Shown: positions 45,956 to 53,770 of the stretch, piece after piece
Position numbering within the stretch: position 1 is the first letter of the stretch
Layout of the letters: each line of letters opens with the position of its first letter
From: Nitrospira sp.
GTDB lineage: Bacteria > Nitrospirota > Thermodesulfovibrionia > Thermodesulfovibrionales > Dissulfurispiraceae
Direction: 5' to 3'
DNA: 64,000 bases
NCBI GenBank assembly: GCA_002634385.1
Contig: NSJL01000004.1
Coordinates: forward strand, 183,751-247,750
The notes under the pieces: model-generated
Databases searched by the model: none
The model's input: only the letters and a program-made list of their open reading frames with translations
Told to the model about the DNA's origin: nothing
Made by a program: the position numbers and the translations under genes

Positions 45956-48108
45956 AAATGGAGTGGGAAATACAAGGTATGCGACCGAGAATGCATGTTC
46001 CTGTGCTGCTTCTCCTGCTGATGGTGCTCTGTGCTCCCGTGCAGGCAAAGGAGAGTGACGGTAAGGGGAAGACCCGGGAGATTACCTCTCTCGAGGTGCT
46101 GGACAATGCTGTTGCTGTAACGGTTGACGGCCCGGTCAGCTATAAGGTGCATCGGCCCGGCGACCCTTTCAGGGTTCTTGTGGACCTTGAGGGCGTCTCC
46201 CTGGGGAAATTCAGGGAGAAGATCTTTTCCGACAGGACGGGGATCACCGAAGTGGCTCCGACACAGATCCAGTCCCCGGCCCTGCTCTCCCGGCTGAATA
46301 TCCTCCTGCAGTCGCCCTCCGCGATTGTTCCTGAAGTGACAGGGAACCGTCTTGTCCTCCGTGTGCAGGAGGGGAAGGGGGGGGCGGTTGTTCCGGACGC
46401 TCCCCGCGGTGCCCCGGGAGAGGAGTCTGCGGTGAAGGATGCCCCGGCTGCTATGACACAGGAGGATCCTGAGGAGGAGGACGACGACAGCGCGGAGCAG
46501 ATCACCGCGGTTCTTCTGAACAAAACGGCTCGGGGAATGGAAATCATCATCAGGGGAGACGGTGTTCTTCCCGATCCCTCCGTTTTCGAAGTCGAAAGAA
46601 AGCTGATGATCGATATCCCCGGGGTGACCATGGGGGCGTCCCTTCCTCCGATGCCGGCTCCTCCGGTGCGGGATATCAGATACCGGGAGCAGGAGAGCAA
46701 GCTCAGAATCACCATCGATCTGGCGGGAGCTCTCAACAAGGAAATCGTGACCATCGACGACGAGCTGCGGGTTTCCCTGTACGCCAAGGGGGCGGAGGGA
46801 GAGAGGCATGATGCCGCAGCCGATGCACCCCGGACGGGCTTCTTCAGGATGGGAGAGGAGGGGAAGGGCGGTTCCCGCCTGATCTCCCTCGATTTTCAGG
46901 ATGCAGATATCATTCCCATCCTGCGGCTTCTGAGCGATGTGAGCGGATATAATATTGTCGTTCACCCCGATGTAAAGGGCAAGATCACCATGAAGCTGAT
47001 GAACGTCCCGTGGGATCAGGCCCTGGACATTATCCTGCGGACCTTCAACCTCGAAAAGGTGGTGGAGGGGAATGTGATCCGTATTGCCACCGTAAAGTCG
47101 TTCCAGGAGGAAAGGAAGACCCTCGCAGAGACGAGGGAGGTGTTCGGGAAGGCGGAGGAGGTCGTCACCCGTATCCTCGTCGTCAATTATGCGAATGTGG
47201 AAAAAGTTAAGGACTCCCTCGAAAAGGCGAAGATCCTTTCCCCCCGGGGGAGCCTGGGCACCGATACGAGGACCCGCTCCATCATCGTGAAGGATATCCC
47301 TTCGATACTTGCGGAAATCCAGCGGCTGGTAGCCGATCTTGATAAGCCCACGCCGCAGGTCCTCATCGAGGCGCGGATCGTGGAGGTCAATACCAACTTT
47401 TCGAGGAGCCTCGGTGTGGAATGGGGTGCCAGCCTTTCCTCCTCAAACCGGCTGGCCACGGCGAGCGGCTCTGTCTCCGATTCGTCGGTGACGGGGGGAA
47501 ATTCCTCCAATACGTCCCTTATCAACCTTCCGGCAACTACGTCCGGATCATCGGTGCCGACGAGCGCGATCACCATCGGATACCTGAATGCCGCCCAGAC
47601 CCTCGGACTGGACCTGCGGCTCTCCGCCATCGAGGCGGTAGGGAAGGCGAAGCTTCTTTCCACCCCGAAGATCATGACCCTCGAAAATGAACAGGCGCTT
47701 ATACGGCATGGCAAGAAGATCCCCGTTACCACTCCCGGCACGACACAGGGAACCTTTACCACCGTGTATATCGATGCCAATCTGAAGCTGGTGGTGACGC
47801 CGCAGGTGACCCCCGACGGAACAGTGCTCCTCAAACTGGAAGTAAACAAGGACGAACCCGATTTCAACCGGAAAGACACTCTCGGCAATCCCGCCATCGA
47901 CACCCGGGCGGCATCGACCCAGGTGCTGGTAAAGGACAGTGAAACAGTGGTCATCGGCGGTATTTTGAAGGGCTCCGAAACCGCCGACGACTCGAAGGTC
48001 CCCGGGATCTCCGATGTGCCGCTTCTGGGGGCGCTCTTCAAAAAGCAGACAAAGGAGGCGACGTCCGAGGAACTGCTCATATTTATCACCCCGCGGATTG
48101 TGAAGTAG
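45952..48108 (+). CDS. pilQ: Type IV pilus secretin PilQ
   Basis: 718 residues. Signal peptide (about 1-32, with leader before the hydrophobic run), two AMIN domains (about 45-130 and 180-270) that bind peptidoglycan, an STN domain (ISLDFQDADIIPILRLLSD), a secretin N-domain, and the secretin core with VLIEARIVEVNTNFSRSLGV and the end motif VPLLGALFKKQ...EELLIFITPRIVK. It forms the outer-membrane gate for the pilus. The pilP stop overlaps its ATG (ATGA). A Ser/Thr/Gly-rich stretch at about 500-545 lies within the secretin domain. Confidence 0.96.
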   Translation: MKMEWEIQGMRPRMHVPVLLLLLMVLCAPVQAKESDGKGKTREITSLEVLDNAVAVTVDGPVSYKVHRPGDPFRVLVDLEGVSLGKFREKIFSDRTGITEVAPTQIQSPALLSRLNILLQSPSAIVPEVTGNRLVLRVQEGKGGAVVPDAPRGAPGEESAVKDAPAAMTQEDPEEEDDDSAEQITAVLLNKTARGMEIIIRGDGVLPDPSVFEVERKLMIDIPGVTMGASLPPMPAPPVRDIRYREQESKLRITIDLAGALNKEIVTIDDELRVSLYAKGAEGERHDAAADAPRTGFFRMGEEGKGGSRLISLDFQDADIIPILRLLSDVSGYNIVVHPDVKGKITMKLMNVPWDQALDIILRTFNLEKVVEGNVIRIATVKSFQEERKTLAETREVFGKAEEVVTRILVVNYANVEKVKDSLEKAKILSPRGSLGTDTRTRSIIVKDIPSILAEIQRLVADLDKPTPQVLIEARIVEVNTNFSRSLGVEWGASLSSSNRLATASGSVSDSSVTGGNSSNTSLINLPATTSGSSVPTSAITIGYLNAAQTLGLDLRLSAIEAVGKAKLLSTPKIMTLENEQALIRHGKKIPVTTPGTTQGTFTTVYIDANLKLVVTPQVTPDGTVLLKLEVNKDEPDFNRKDTLGNPAIDTRAASTQVLVKDSETVVIGGILKGSETADDSKVPGISDVPLLGALFKKQTKEATSEELLIFITPRIVK

Positions 48109-48191
48109 CGTGCGGCGCATGGCGGGTTTCTTTGCCGGACGCGAGAGCTGCACCGAGTGAGAGAGGCGAAAGGATGAAGGAGGAGGAATAG

Positions 48192-48656
48192 ATGAAGAAG
48201 AGTTGTGCCGTGTCTTTGTTGCTGCTATGCCTTGTTGCCCTTTCTGGGTGCGGAGGAGGGGGCAATTCCGCGCCGTCGGGGTCCACCCTGACCATCAACC
48301 CCACAGAAACCAACGTAACAGACACGTCGTCCAGCGTATCATGGACCACACAGTTCTATACCATCTCCCTGAAGAACTCCGAGGGAAAGTCCCTGGGCAA
48401 AACGAAAGTCACCATTACGTTCCCCTGGGCGGTCCCCTCGTCTTTCGGAGTGGTCCAGTTCTACGACGGCGATACCCCGGTGAACTCTCCCTTTGATGTG
48501 GAGACGGACGATTTCGGGGTCTATTATCTGCGCCTCGACCTGCAATCCGGCGGGGGCTTGTCGTACTCCGGAGACCTTGAGGCCCGTTCCGGGGAGGCTT
48601 TCGCCAGTTCGAGGATCTCGGTGAGCAGTGAGTCCAGCGACACCCAAGGCCAGTAA
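48192..48656 (+). CDS. Small lipoprotein, Ig-like fold likely
   Basis: 154 residues. Signal peptide with lipobox LSGC (Cys about 20) followed by Gly/Ser-rich linker and a beta-rich domain (TLTINPTETNVTDTSSS...QFYTISLKNSEGKSLGKTKVTITF) that reads like a bacterial Ig-like (Big) domain. GGAGGAGG precedes the start. It lies between pilQ and a large surface protein, both on the same strand, so it may be a partner of either. I do not recognise a specific family. Confidence 0.8.
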   Translation: MKKSCAVSLLLLCLVALSGCGGGGNSAPSGSTLTINPTETNVTDTSSSVSWTTQFYTISLKNSEGKSLGKTKVTITFPWAVPSSFGVVQFYDGDTPVNSPFDVETDDFGVYYLRLDLQSGGGLSYSGDLEARSGEAFASSRISVSSESSDTQGQ

Positions 48657-48674
48657 TCAAAGAAGAGGAGCTCC

Positions 48675-51600
48675 ATGATGATGAAGAGCAGAAAGCAGCA
48701 GTATAAAGACCGCAAGGGGAAGGCAGGGGGCGACAACAGCGGATCCACCGCAGCCGTCCTGCTTCTGATCTGCAGTGTGCTTTTGTTTGCCCTGGCCGGC
48801 TGTTCGGGGAATACTACCACCGGGACGGTGATCGGGCAGGAGACCTCCAACGGGAAGATCAGGCTCGCCAAGCTGGAGGGGGACGCCATCGCCGTCTCCA
48901 CCGCTTCCGGCGACCAGCAGAACCCCCACGTCATCTACCTGGCCGACAAGAACCTCTGGTTCACCGTCTACGAGGACTGGAGCAGCTCCGGCACGGGCTC
49001 CGATATCAAGGCGAAATTCATCGACAGCAACGGGACCCTCTGCGGGAGCGAAGCAACCGTAAGCAACTCGTCGGGGAATCAGACAGTGCCCCGGGCCGCT
49101 TATAAATCGGGAAGGATCCTCGTCGTCTGGCAGGATACCCGCGCAACCACCAATGTGAGCGGGTATGTCTACTACCGGGATATCGCCGTCTCCAGCCTCG
49201 ACGCAAGCTGCTCGAACCCCTCAATGGGGACCGAGACCGCGGTGGCCTTCGACGACGACAACCCGGTGACCGGGGGTATTCAGGCGCAGGTCAGCTCGCG
49301 CACGGTGCCCAAAATCACCTATGACAGCGTGAGTGACAGGTTCCTGCTGGCGTGGGTGGAGTCCCGCACCACCCGGAAGACGAGCAAGTTTCAGCCTTTT
49401 TCCTTGAATCTGACGGAACCCTCTCTTGCCTTTGGAGATACGCAATTTGTCGGATATGCGGCGCTGGAGAGCGACCTTTCCGGATATGAGACCTCTCCGA
49501 CTATTATCCGCAAGTGGCTCGACACGAGCACCGCACAGGACACGTATACCCGGGCGAGGCTCCTGTCCCGTTCCGGGTCGGCATTCGAGGTAATCAGCAC
49601 TTTCGAGGCTTTCGACGAGATCTCGAATGTGGATGTCTCCTGCGATTCGACATCGACGGAATGCCTCATCGTATGGGAGGGCAGAAAAGGAATCTTTACG
49701 AGAACGGATACCTGCACCAATGTCCCCGCGACCGAAGTAGACGGAGTGTGCGATTCCGACGACAACGTCACGGCTGCGGGAACTGCTGAGTATGATCCGG
49801 CAAGCAAGGAAATCTTCGGGCTCTTCGTAAAGAATATCAACCTTGATTATGTAAACTCCATGCGCGTCTCGAGCTCGGATGCCGGTGCGTATCTGCCGTC
49901 CGTGGAGTTCGATCCCATTTCGAAGAGGTTTCTCGTGGCGTGGGAGGACACCCGCGACGGTTCAAACACCAAGGTGTACGGCCAGCTTATCGCTTCCGGC
50001 AGCGGCCTCTACAACTCGAACCTCATCCTGAGCTATCAGGATACTGACGGCGACGGGCAGCAGGATTCCAACGTGGCCGGCTCGAAGCAGACGAAGCCAT
50101 ACATATCCTACGACTCCGTGAACCAGCGGTATTTCGTCATCTGGCAGGACGGGAGGAACGGCTCCGTGTCGCTGGAGAACCTGGATGTATACGGACAGTA
50201 CGTGGATGCCGAGGGGTCCCTGAGAGGATCGAACTACTCGATCTCCACCACCCCCGCAAACCAGTACGGGCCGGTCATCGCCTACAATTCGCAGAACAAC
50301 CAGTTCCTTACGGTCTGGAAAGACGCCCGGAACTATTCGAGTACCCTGTCCGACATCTACGGACAGAGGTTCTCCCTGGGGCAGCCGCAATTGACCCTCC
50401 TCAACCAGGACAATACTTCCTTCTCGCCCCTGCTCATCGATTTCGGCTCGGTGATCCTCAACCAGTTCCTGACCAAGTCCTTCAAGGTGAAGAATACCGG
50501 GGACGCAAACCTGCGGATCGACTGCGTCACCTCGCTGAGCGCTCCCTTCTCCCACGAGTCACTGACAACGGAGCTCCAGACCTGCGAGGGGACCTACGCG
50601 ACAGGCTCCTATATCGAGCTGGTGCCGGGCGCCGAGCTCACCTTTACCTCACGGTTCCAGCCCACTGCGCAGGGGGCCTTCATCTCCAGCTTCGTTCTCC
50701 AGTCTGATGCCGAGAGCAAGACGATCAATCTCCAGGGTGTGGGTGTTCAGCCGAATATCACCGTGAGCACTTCCACCCTCGACTTCGGCACCATCACCCT
50801 CGGCCAGAGCGCTGACCTCCCGCTCAGCATCACCAATAACGGGACGGTGGATTACCAGATCACCAATATCACGGGGGCGAGCTCTCCCTTCTCCATCATC
50901 GAAACGGTGAACTATCCCTACACGCTTTCCGCAGGGACGTCGCTGAACCTGACGCTGCGGTACACGCCGACGCAGGTGGGCGGCTCATCGAGTCAGTTGA
51001 ACATCCAGACGAATATCACGGGACTGGCGGCGGCGGTGACGCTTACCGGTACGGGTGCGGGCGTTCCGGCAATAGCGCTGAGCCCGAATACGAGCCTTGA
51101 TTTCGGCACTGTCTCCGCGAGCAGCACCGGGGAGCTTTCGGTGACCGTCAGCAACACGGGTACTGCCACCCTTACCCTCAGCGCCGTAAGCGTTACCGGG
51201 GACGGCTTCTCCCTTTCCTCCTCCCCGACCCTGCCGCTTAATATCGCTGTCGGAGGGAGCTCTGTCCTGCAGGTGAAATTCACTCCCGGCACCGAATCCA
51301 GCTACAGCGGACTGCTTTCGGTGGAAAGCAATGCGGGCACCGCCCAGCTGAGCCTTGTGGGCCAGGGGAAGGCCGTCTCTTCCGGCGGCACGGGCGGAGC
51401 GGGCACCGGCGGCACCATCTCCTCTTCCGGAGGAGGAGGGGGGGGCTGCTTCATTGCGACGGCTGCGTACGGAAGTTATCTTGATCCCCACGTCATGGTG
51501 CTGCGGAAATTCAGGGACACCGTCCTGCTCAGGACCGAATGGGGTACGGCCTTCGTGCGGTTCTATTACCGGACATCACCGCCCGTGGCGGACTTCATAC

Positions 51601-51740
51601 GGCAGCACGAAACCCTGCGGACAGCGACGCGATGGATGCTCACCCCGGTGGTCTATGCCGTCAAATATCCCCTGGGGCTCGGAATGGTCCTGCTGCTGGG
51701 TATTGCTGCGACCGTCGAAAAAAGAAGACGCAACCGATAA
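48675..51740 (+). CDS. Large surface lipoprotein with Hydin/ASPM-like repeats and CFI-box-type C-terminus
   Basis: 1021 residues. A membrane-spanning signal with lipobox LAGC (Cys about 42). Residues about 60-565 form a repeat region with recurrent WQDTR/WEDTRDG/WQDGRNG/WKDARN blocks, a beta-propeller-like pattern. Then three choice-of-anchor D-type (ASPM-SPD-2-Hydin) domains follow (about 570-900: [18 protein letters not shown]..., [16 protein letters not shown]...). The end has a Gly-rich linker and [10 protein letters not shown] (about 933), the CFI-box motif, followed by a hydrophobic helix and a basic tail (EKRRRNR). CFI-box C-termini are thought to be sorting or processing signals. Its place after pilQ suggests a cell-surface adhesin or pilus-associated protein. 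Confidence 0.85.
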   Translation: MMMKSRKQQYKDRKGKAGGDNSGSTAAVLLLICSVLLFALAGCSGNTTTGTVIGQETSNGKIRLAKLEGDAIAVSTASGDQQNPHVIYLADKNLWFTVYEDWSSSGTGSDIKAKFIDSNGTLCGSEATVSNSSGNQTVPRAAYKSGRILVVWQDTRATTNVSGYVYYRDIAVSSLDASCSNPSMGTETAVAFDDDNPVTGGIQAQVSSRTVPKITYDSVSDRFLLAWVESRTTRKTSKFQPFSLNLTEPSLAFGDTQFVGYAALESDLSGYETSPTIIRKWLDTSTAQDTYTRARLLSRSGSAFEVISTFEAFDEISNVDVSCDSTSTECLIVWEGRKGIFTRTDTCTNVPATEVDGVCDSDDNVTAAGTAEYDPASKEIFGLFVKNINLDYVNSMRVSSSDAGAYLPSVEFDPISKRFLVAWEDTRDGSNTKVYGQLIASGSGLYNSNLILSYQDTDGDGQQDSNVAGSKQTKPYISYDSVNQRYFVIWQDGRNGSVSLENLDVYGQYVDAEGSLRGSNYSISTTPANQYGPVIAYNSQNNQFLTVWKDARNYSSTLSDIYGQRFSLGQPQLTLLNQDNTSFSPLLIDFGSVILNQFLTKSFKVKNTGDANLRIDCVTSLSAPFSHESLTTELQTCEGTYATGSYIELVPGAELTFTSRFQPTAQGAFISSFVLQSDAESKTINLQGVGVQPNITVSTSTLDFGTITLGQSADLPLSITNNGTVDYQITNITGASSPFSIIETVNYPYTLSAGTSLNLTLRYTPTQVGGSSSQLNIQTNITGLAAAVTLTGTGAGVPAIALSPNTSLDFGTVSASSTGELSVTVSNTGTATLTLSAVSVTGDGFSLSSSPTLPLNIAVGGSSVLQVKFTPGTESSYSGLLSVESNAGTAQLSLVGQGKAVSSGGTGGAGTGGTISSSGGGGGGCFIATAAYGSYLDPHVMVLRKFRDTVLLRTEWGTAFVRFYYRTSPPVADFIRQHETLRTATRWMLTPVVYAVKYPLGLGMVLLLGIAATVEKRRRNR

Positions 51741-51746
51741 AGAAAG

Positions 51747-51775
51747 GGGGACGGGCAGCGGAATTGCCCGTCCCC
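51747..51775. terminator. Probable bidirectional terminator between convergent genes
   Basis: GGGGACGGGCA (51747-51757) pairs perfectly with TGCCCGTCCCC (51765-51775). Reading leftwards, CTTTCTTT follows; reading rightwards, TGTTAT. It lies between the convergent surface-protein gene and the small minus-strand gene. Confidence 0.7.
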
Positions 51776-51791
51776 TGTTATAAAAAAGGGC

Positions 51792-52031
51792 CTACGTCTC
51801 CCAGATATTGGTATTCTCCAGCAGGCGTATGCCCGTATAATAGCAGCAAAGCTCATTGTTGAGATCGTTGATGAACGAGCGCTCCTTACCGTCCTGAAAG
51901 TGAATCCTGACCAGGCAGAACCCTCCCGGCAGGTCGGAATGCTTCTCCTCGACGACCTCCCCGATTCCCCACGAAAAATACCGCAGGTGTCTGACCCTGT
52001 CTCCGATATGTAAATACAGTCTGCATCTCAT
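51792..52031 (-). CDS. Small DUF3553-like protein
   Basis: 79 residues beginning MRCRLYLHIGDRVRHLRYFSW. The pattern (GDRVRH, GIGEVVEE, VRIHFQDGKERSF) is an SH3-like barrel resembling DUF3553, found alone or at the end of UvrD-type helicases. On the minus strand, TATAAT (about 52037-52042) ends six bases before the ATG, so the message may be leaderless. The gene lies directly after repeat copy 2 in its direction of transcription. Confidence 0.7.
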   Translation of the reverse strand: MRCRLYLHIGDRVRHLRYFSWGIGEVVEEKHSDLPGGFCLVRIHFQDGKERSFINDLNNELCCYYTGIRLLENTNIWET

Positions 52032-52059
52032 TATTCAATTATAGCAAAGAGGCAAAAAA

Positions 52060-52216
52060 GGCAGAAAACGACAGGTAGAGGTAAAGGTAGAGAGAAAAAA
52101 CAGGTAGAGAATGAGACAGGAAAGGTAAAGTAAAAACAGAAAAGAGAAATAAAGAAGTAGAGTTGTTTTTTTAGTCTTTTTCTCCACCTCTACCTTTACC
52201 TGTCTTACTCTGTTTT
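52060..52216. repeat. GGTAAA-arm hairpin repeat, copy 2
   Basis: Purine-rich left arm (GACAGGTAGAGGTAAAGG, CAGGTAGAGAATGAGACAGG, then AAAGTAAAAACAGAAAAGAG), centre AGTAGAGTTGTTTTTTTAG, and right arm CTCCACCTCTACCTTTACC then TGTCTTACTCTG. It ends exactly at the stop codon of the TonB-family gene (minus strand). It has an extra left-arm unit compared with copy 1. The remaining bases between the two minus-strand genes are covered. Confidence 0.85.
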
Positions 52217-53116
52217 TTACCGTATGTACGTTCCGTAGAGTGAATAGATGAAGCGGCCTGTTATGGTCAGCGCATCGTCCTCTATATTCTCGGGAAGGGG
52301 CCAGAAAGGCTCCGCGTTGCGTAACGCCTTCACGGCGGCATCGTCAAGCATTTTGTGTCCCGAGGTCCTTACCAGCTCTACCGCTCCCAGCTTTCCATCC
52401 CTCTTGATAGTGAATCGTATGTACAGGTCCCCGTATATACCGCGTGCGGCGGCTTCGGAGGGATAGTGCCAGGCGCTTTCGATCTTCTCCTTCAGGCGCT
52501 GCATATATCCGTAATACTTGAATTCTTTCGTGTCGAAGGTGATGCTGTTATCCGGCTTGGCGTTCTCCTTCTCCCTCTGCGCCAGATTCCCGATAATATC
52601 GGAGTCGAAGAGTTTCTCCCGGGGGGTGCGGGAAGGTATGCGCGAAGGGCGTCCCGGCTGTCCCTGCTCTCCCGGCTCCGCTCCGGTATTCTCCTCGGGG
52701 CGCGCCGCGGGTGCAGCATCCCGGGCCGTATCCCGCGAGGGCACTGGAGGTTTTTCTCCGGGTTGTCCCTTTGCATTACCGCCGTGGGCCGGCGTTTCCG
52801 TCTTGCTGTGCAGCGGTGAGGGCAACGGTGTCTTCTGCTCCTTTCCTTCCGGCGCGGGCCGGGAGGGGATTGCGGATAAATCCTTGGGTGGCGGCAGATC
52901 CTTCGGTAGTTTCGGCATCCTGAACGTCCTTTCCTTCTGCTGTTTTTCAGGTCTCTGGGGAGGCTTTGCCGCTCTTTCCCCGGGCATTTCCTTCGGGGTG
53001 ATAATGCGGGCGTAGAAAGGAGCCGGCTCCTTTTGTTTCTGCTCCTTGATAAAAAAGAGGGCCACTGAGAAAAGAAGTATATGCAGGATGAACGAATAAA
53101 GGAGATATCTCTTCAC
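52217..53116 (-). CDS. TonB/TolA-family C-terminal domain protein
   Basis: 299 residues. N-terminal membrane anchor (about 4-22, YLLYSFILHILLFSVALFF), a long Pro/Lys/Glu-rich periplasmic spacer (30-200), and a TonB C-terminal domain (about 205-295; GDLYIRFTIKRDGKLGAVEL, SGHKMLDDAAVKAL). TonB-type proteins carry energy across the periplasm to outer-membrane receptors. The start is GTG 53116 by homology of the anchor; ATG 53140 is an alternative. No ribosome site is seen before either. TACAAT 9 bases upstream of GTG suggests a near-leaderless message. The frame continues open upstream to 53971 as the shadow of a repeat gene, which I discount. ExbB/ExbD are not adjacent. Confidence 0.85.
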   Translation of the reverse strand: MKRYLLYSFILHILLFSVALFFIKEQKQKEPAPFYARIITPKEMPGERAAKPPQRPEKQQKERTFRMPKLPKDLPPPKDLSAIPSRPAPEGKEQKTPLPSPLHSKTETPAHGGNAKGQPGEKPPVPSRDTARDAAPAARPEENTGAEPGEQGQPGRPSRIPSRTPREKLFDSDIIGNLAQREKENAKPDNSITFDTKEFKYYGYMQRLKEKIESAWHYPSEAAARGIYGDLYIRFTIKRDGKLGAVELVRTSGHKMLDDAAVKALRNAEPFWPLPENIEDDALTITGRFIYSLYGTYIR

Positions 53117-53302
53117 GATACTGTTATTGTACCACAGCATCTGCGCCCCAGGATGTGCAGGCACCCTGAGGAAGGCGGAAATCCTTTGTGGATGCCGTTT
53201 TGCGCGGGAAGAAGCAGCCGGGATGCAGAGGTCTCGGGCGTGTGGTATTCTGCCTTCTCCCGGTTTTTCTGCATCTTTTTTCTTGACTTCTGCTGATTTT
53301 TC

Positions 53303-53331
53303 TTGAAGTTTCTGTAAAATATAGGTAATAT
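53303..53331 (+). promoter_or_regulatory. Candidate promoter of the histone-like gene
   Basis: TTGAAG (53303-53308), 17-base spacer, TAATAT (53326-53331). The predicted start is about 20 bases before the ATG, leaving room for the AGAGGAGG ribosome site. Confidence 0.5.
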
Positions 53332-53357
53332 TTATAGAAAAAAGAGGAGGATGTAGA

Positions 53358-53654
53358 ATGGCGAAAGCAGAAACAGGTACGAAGAAGGCGGCACCCGCAA
53401 AGAAGGCAGCACCCGCAAAGAAGGCAGCGCCCGCAAAGAAAGAAGCACCGGCAAAGAAAGAAGCACCCGCAAAGAAGGCGGCGCCGGCAAAGAAAGAAGC
53501 GCCGGCAAAGAAAGAAGCACCGGCAAAGAAAGAAGCACCGGCAAAGAAGGCGGCACCCGCAAAGAAGGCGGCACCGGCAAAGAAAGAAGCACCCGCGAAA
53601 AAAGAAGCGCCGGCAAAGAAGCCTGCAGCAAAAAAAGCCACTACCAAAAAGTAG
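53358..53654 (+). CDS. Lys/Ala/Pro-rich histone H1-like protein
   Basis: 98 residues, almost wholly hexapeptide repeats A(A/E)PAKK: about 13 units alternating AAPAKK and EAPAKK, then KPAAKKATTKK. Ribosome site GAGGAGG precedes the ATG. The composition matches bacterial histone H1-like tails that bind DNA non-specifically. There is no globular domain, so it is a free-standing tail. The Glu-containing units alternate with neutral ones, which moderates the positive charge. It could instead bind RNA or polyphosphate. Confidence 0.85.
   Translation: MAKAETGTKKAAPAKKAAPAKKAAPAKKEAPAKKEAPAKKAAPAKKEAPAKKEAPAKKEAPAKKAAPAKKAAPAKKEAPAKKEAPAKKPAAKKATTKK
53376..53634 (+). repeat. Tandem 18-bp coding repeat
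   Basis: Units of the form GCACCCGCAAAGAAGGCG or GCACCGGCAAAGAAAGAA, about 14 copies, encode the AxPAKK hexapeptides. Neighbouring units are near identical at DNA level, so copy number could vary between strains by slippage. Confidence 0.85.
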
Positions 53655-53770
53655 CGGAAAAAGAAGCGCACCATAACTGCGTTAAACTGCCGGTATCCCG
53701 GAAAGGCTGATGAAGAGAGAGGGACAGTATGTATCTTGCCTAAATGCCTTTCCAGGTGGTATCTTAAAAG

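Noticed and set aside
53376..53634. CRISPR-like array
   Set aside because: Contiguous 18-bp units with no spacers, in frame within a coding gene.
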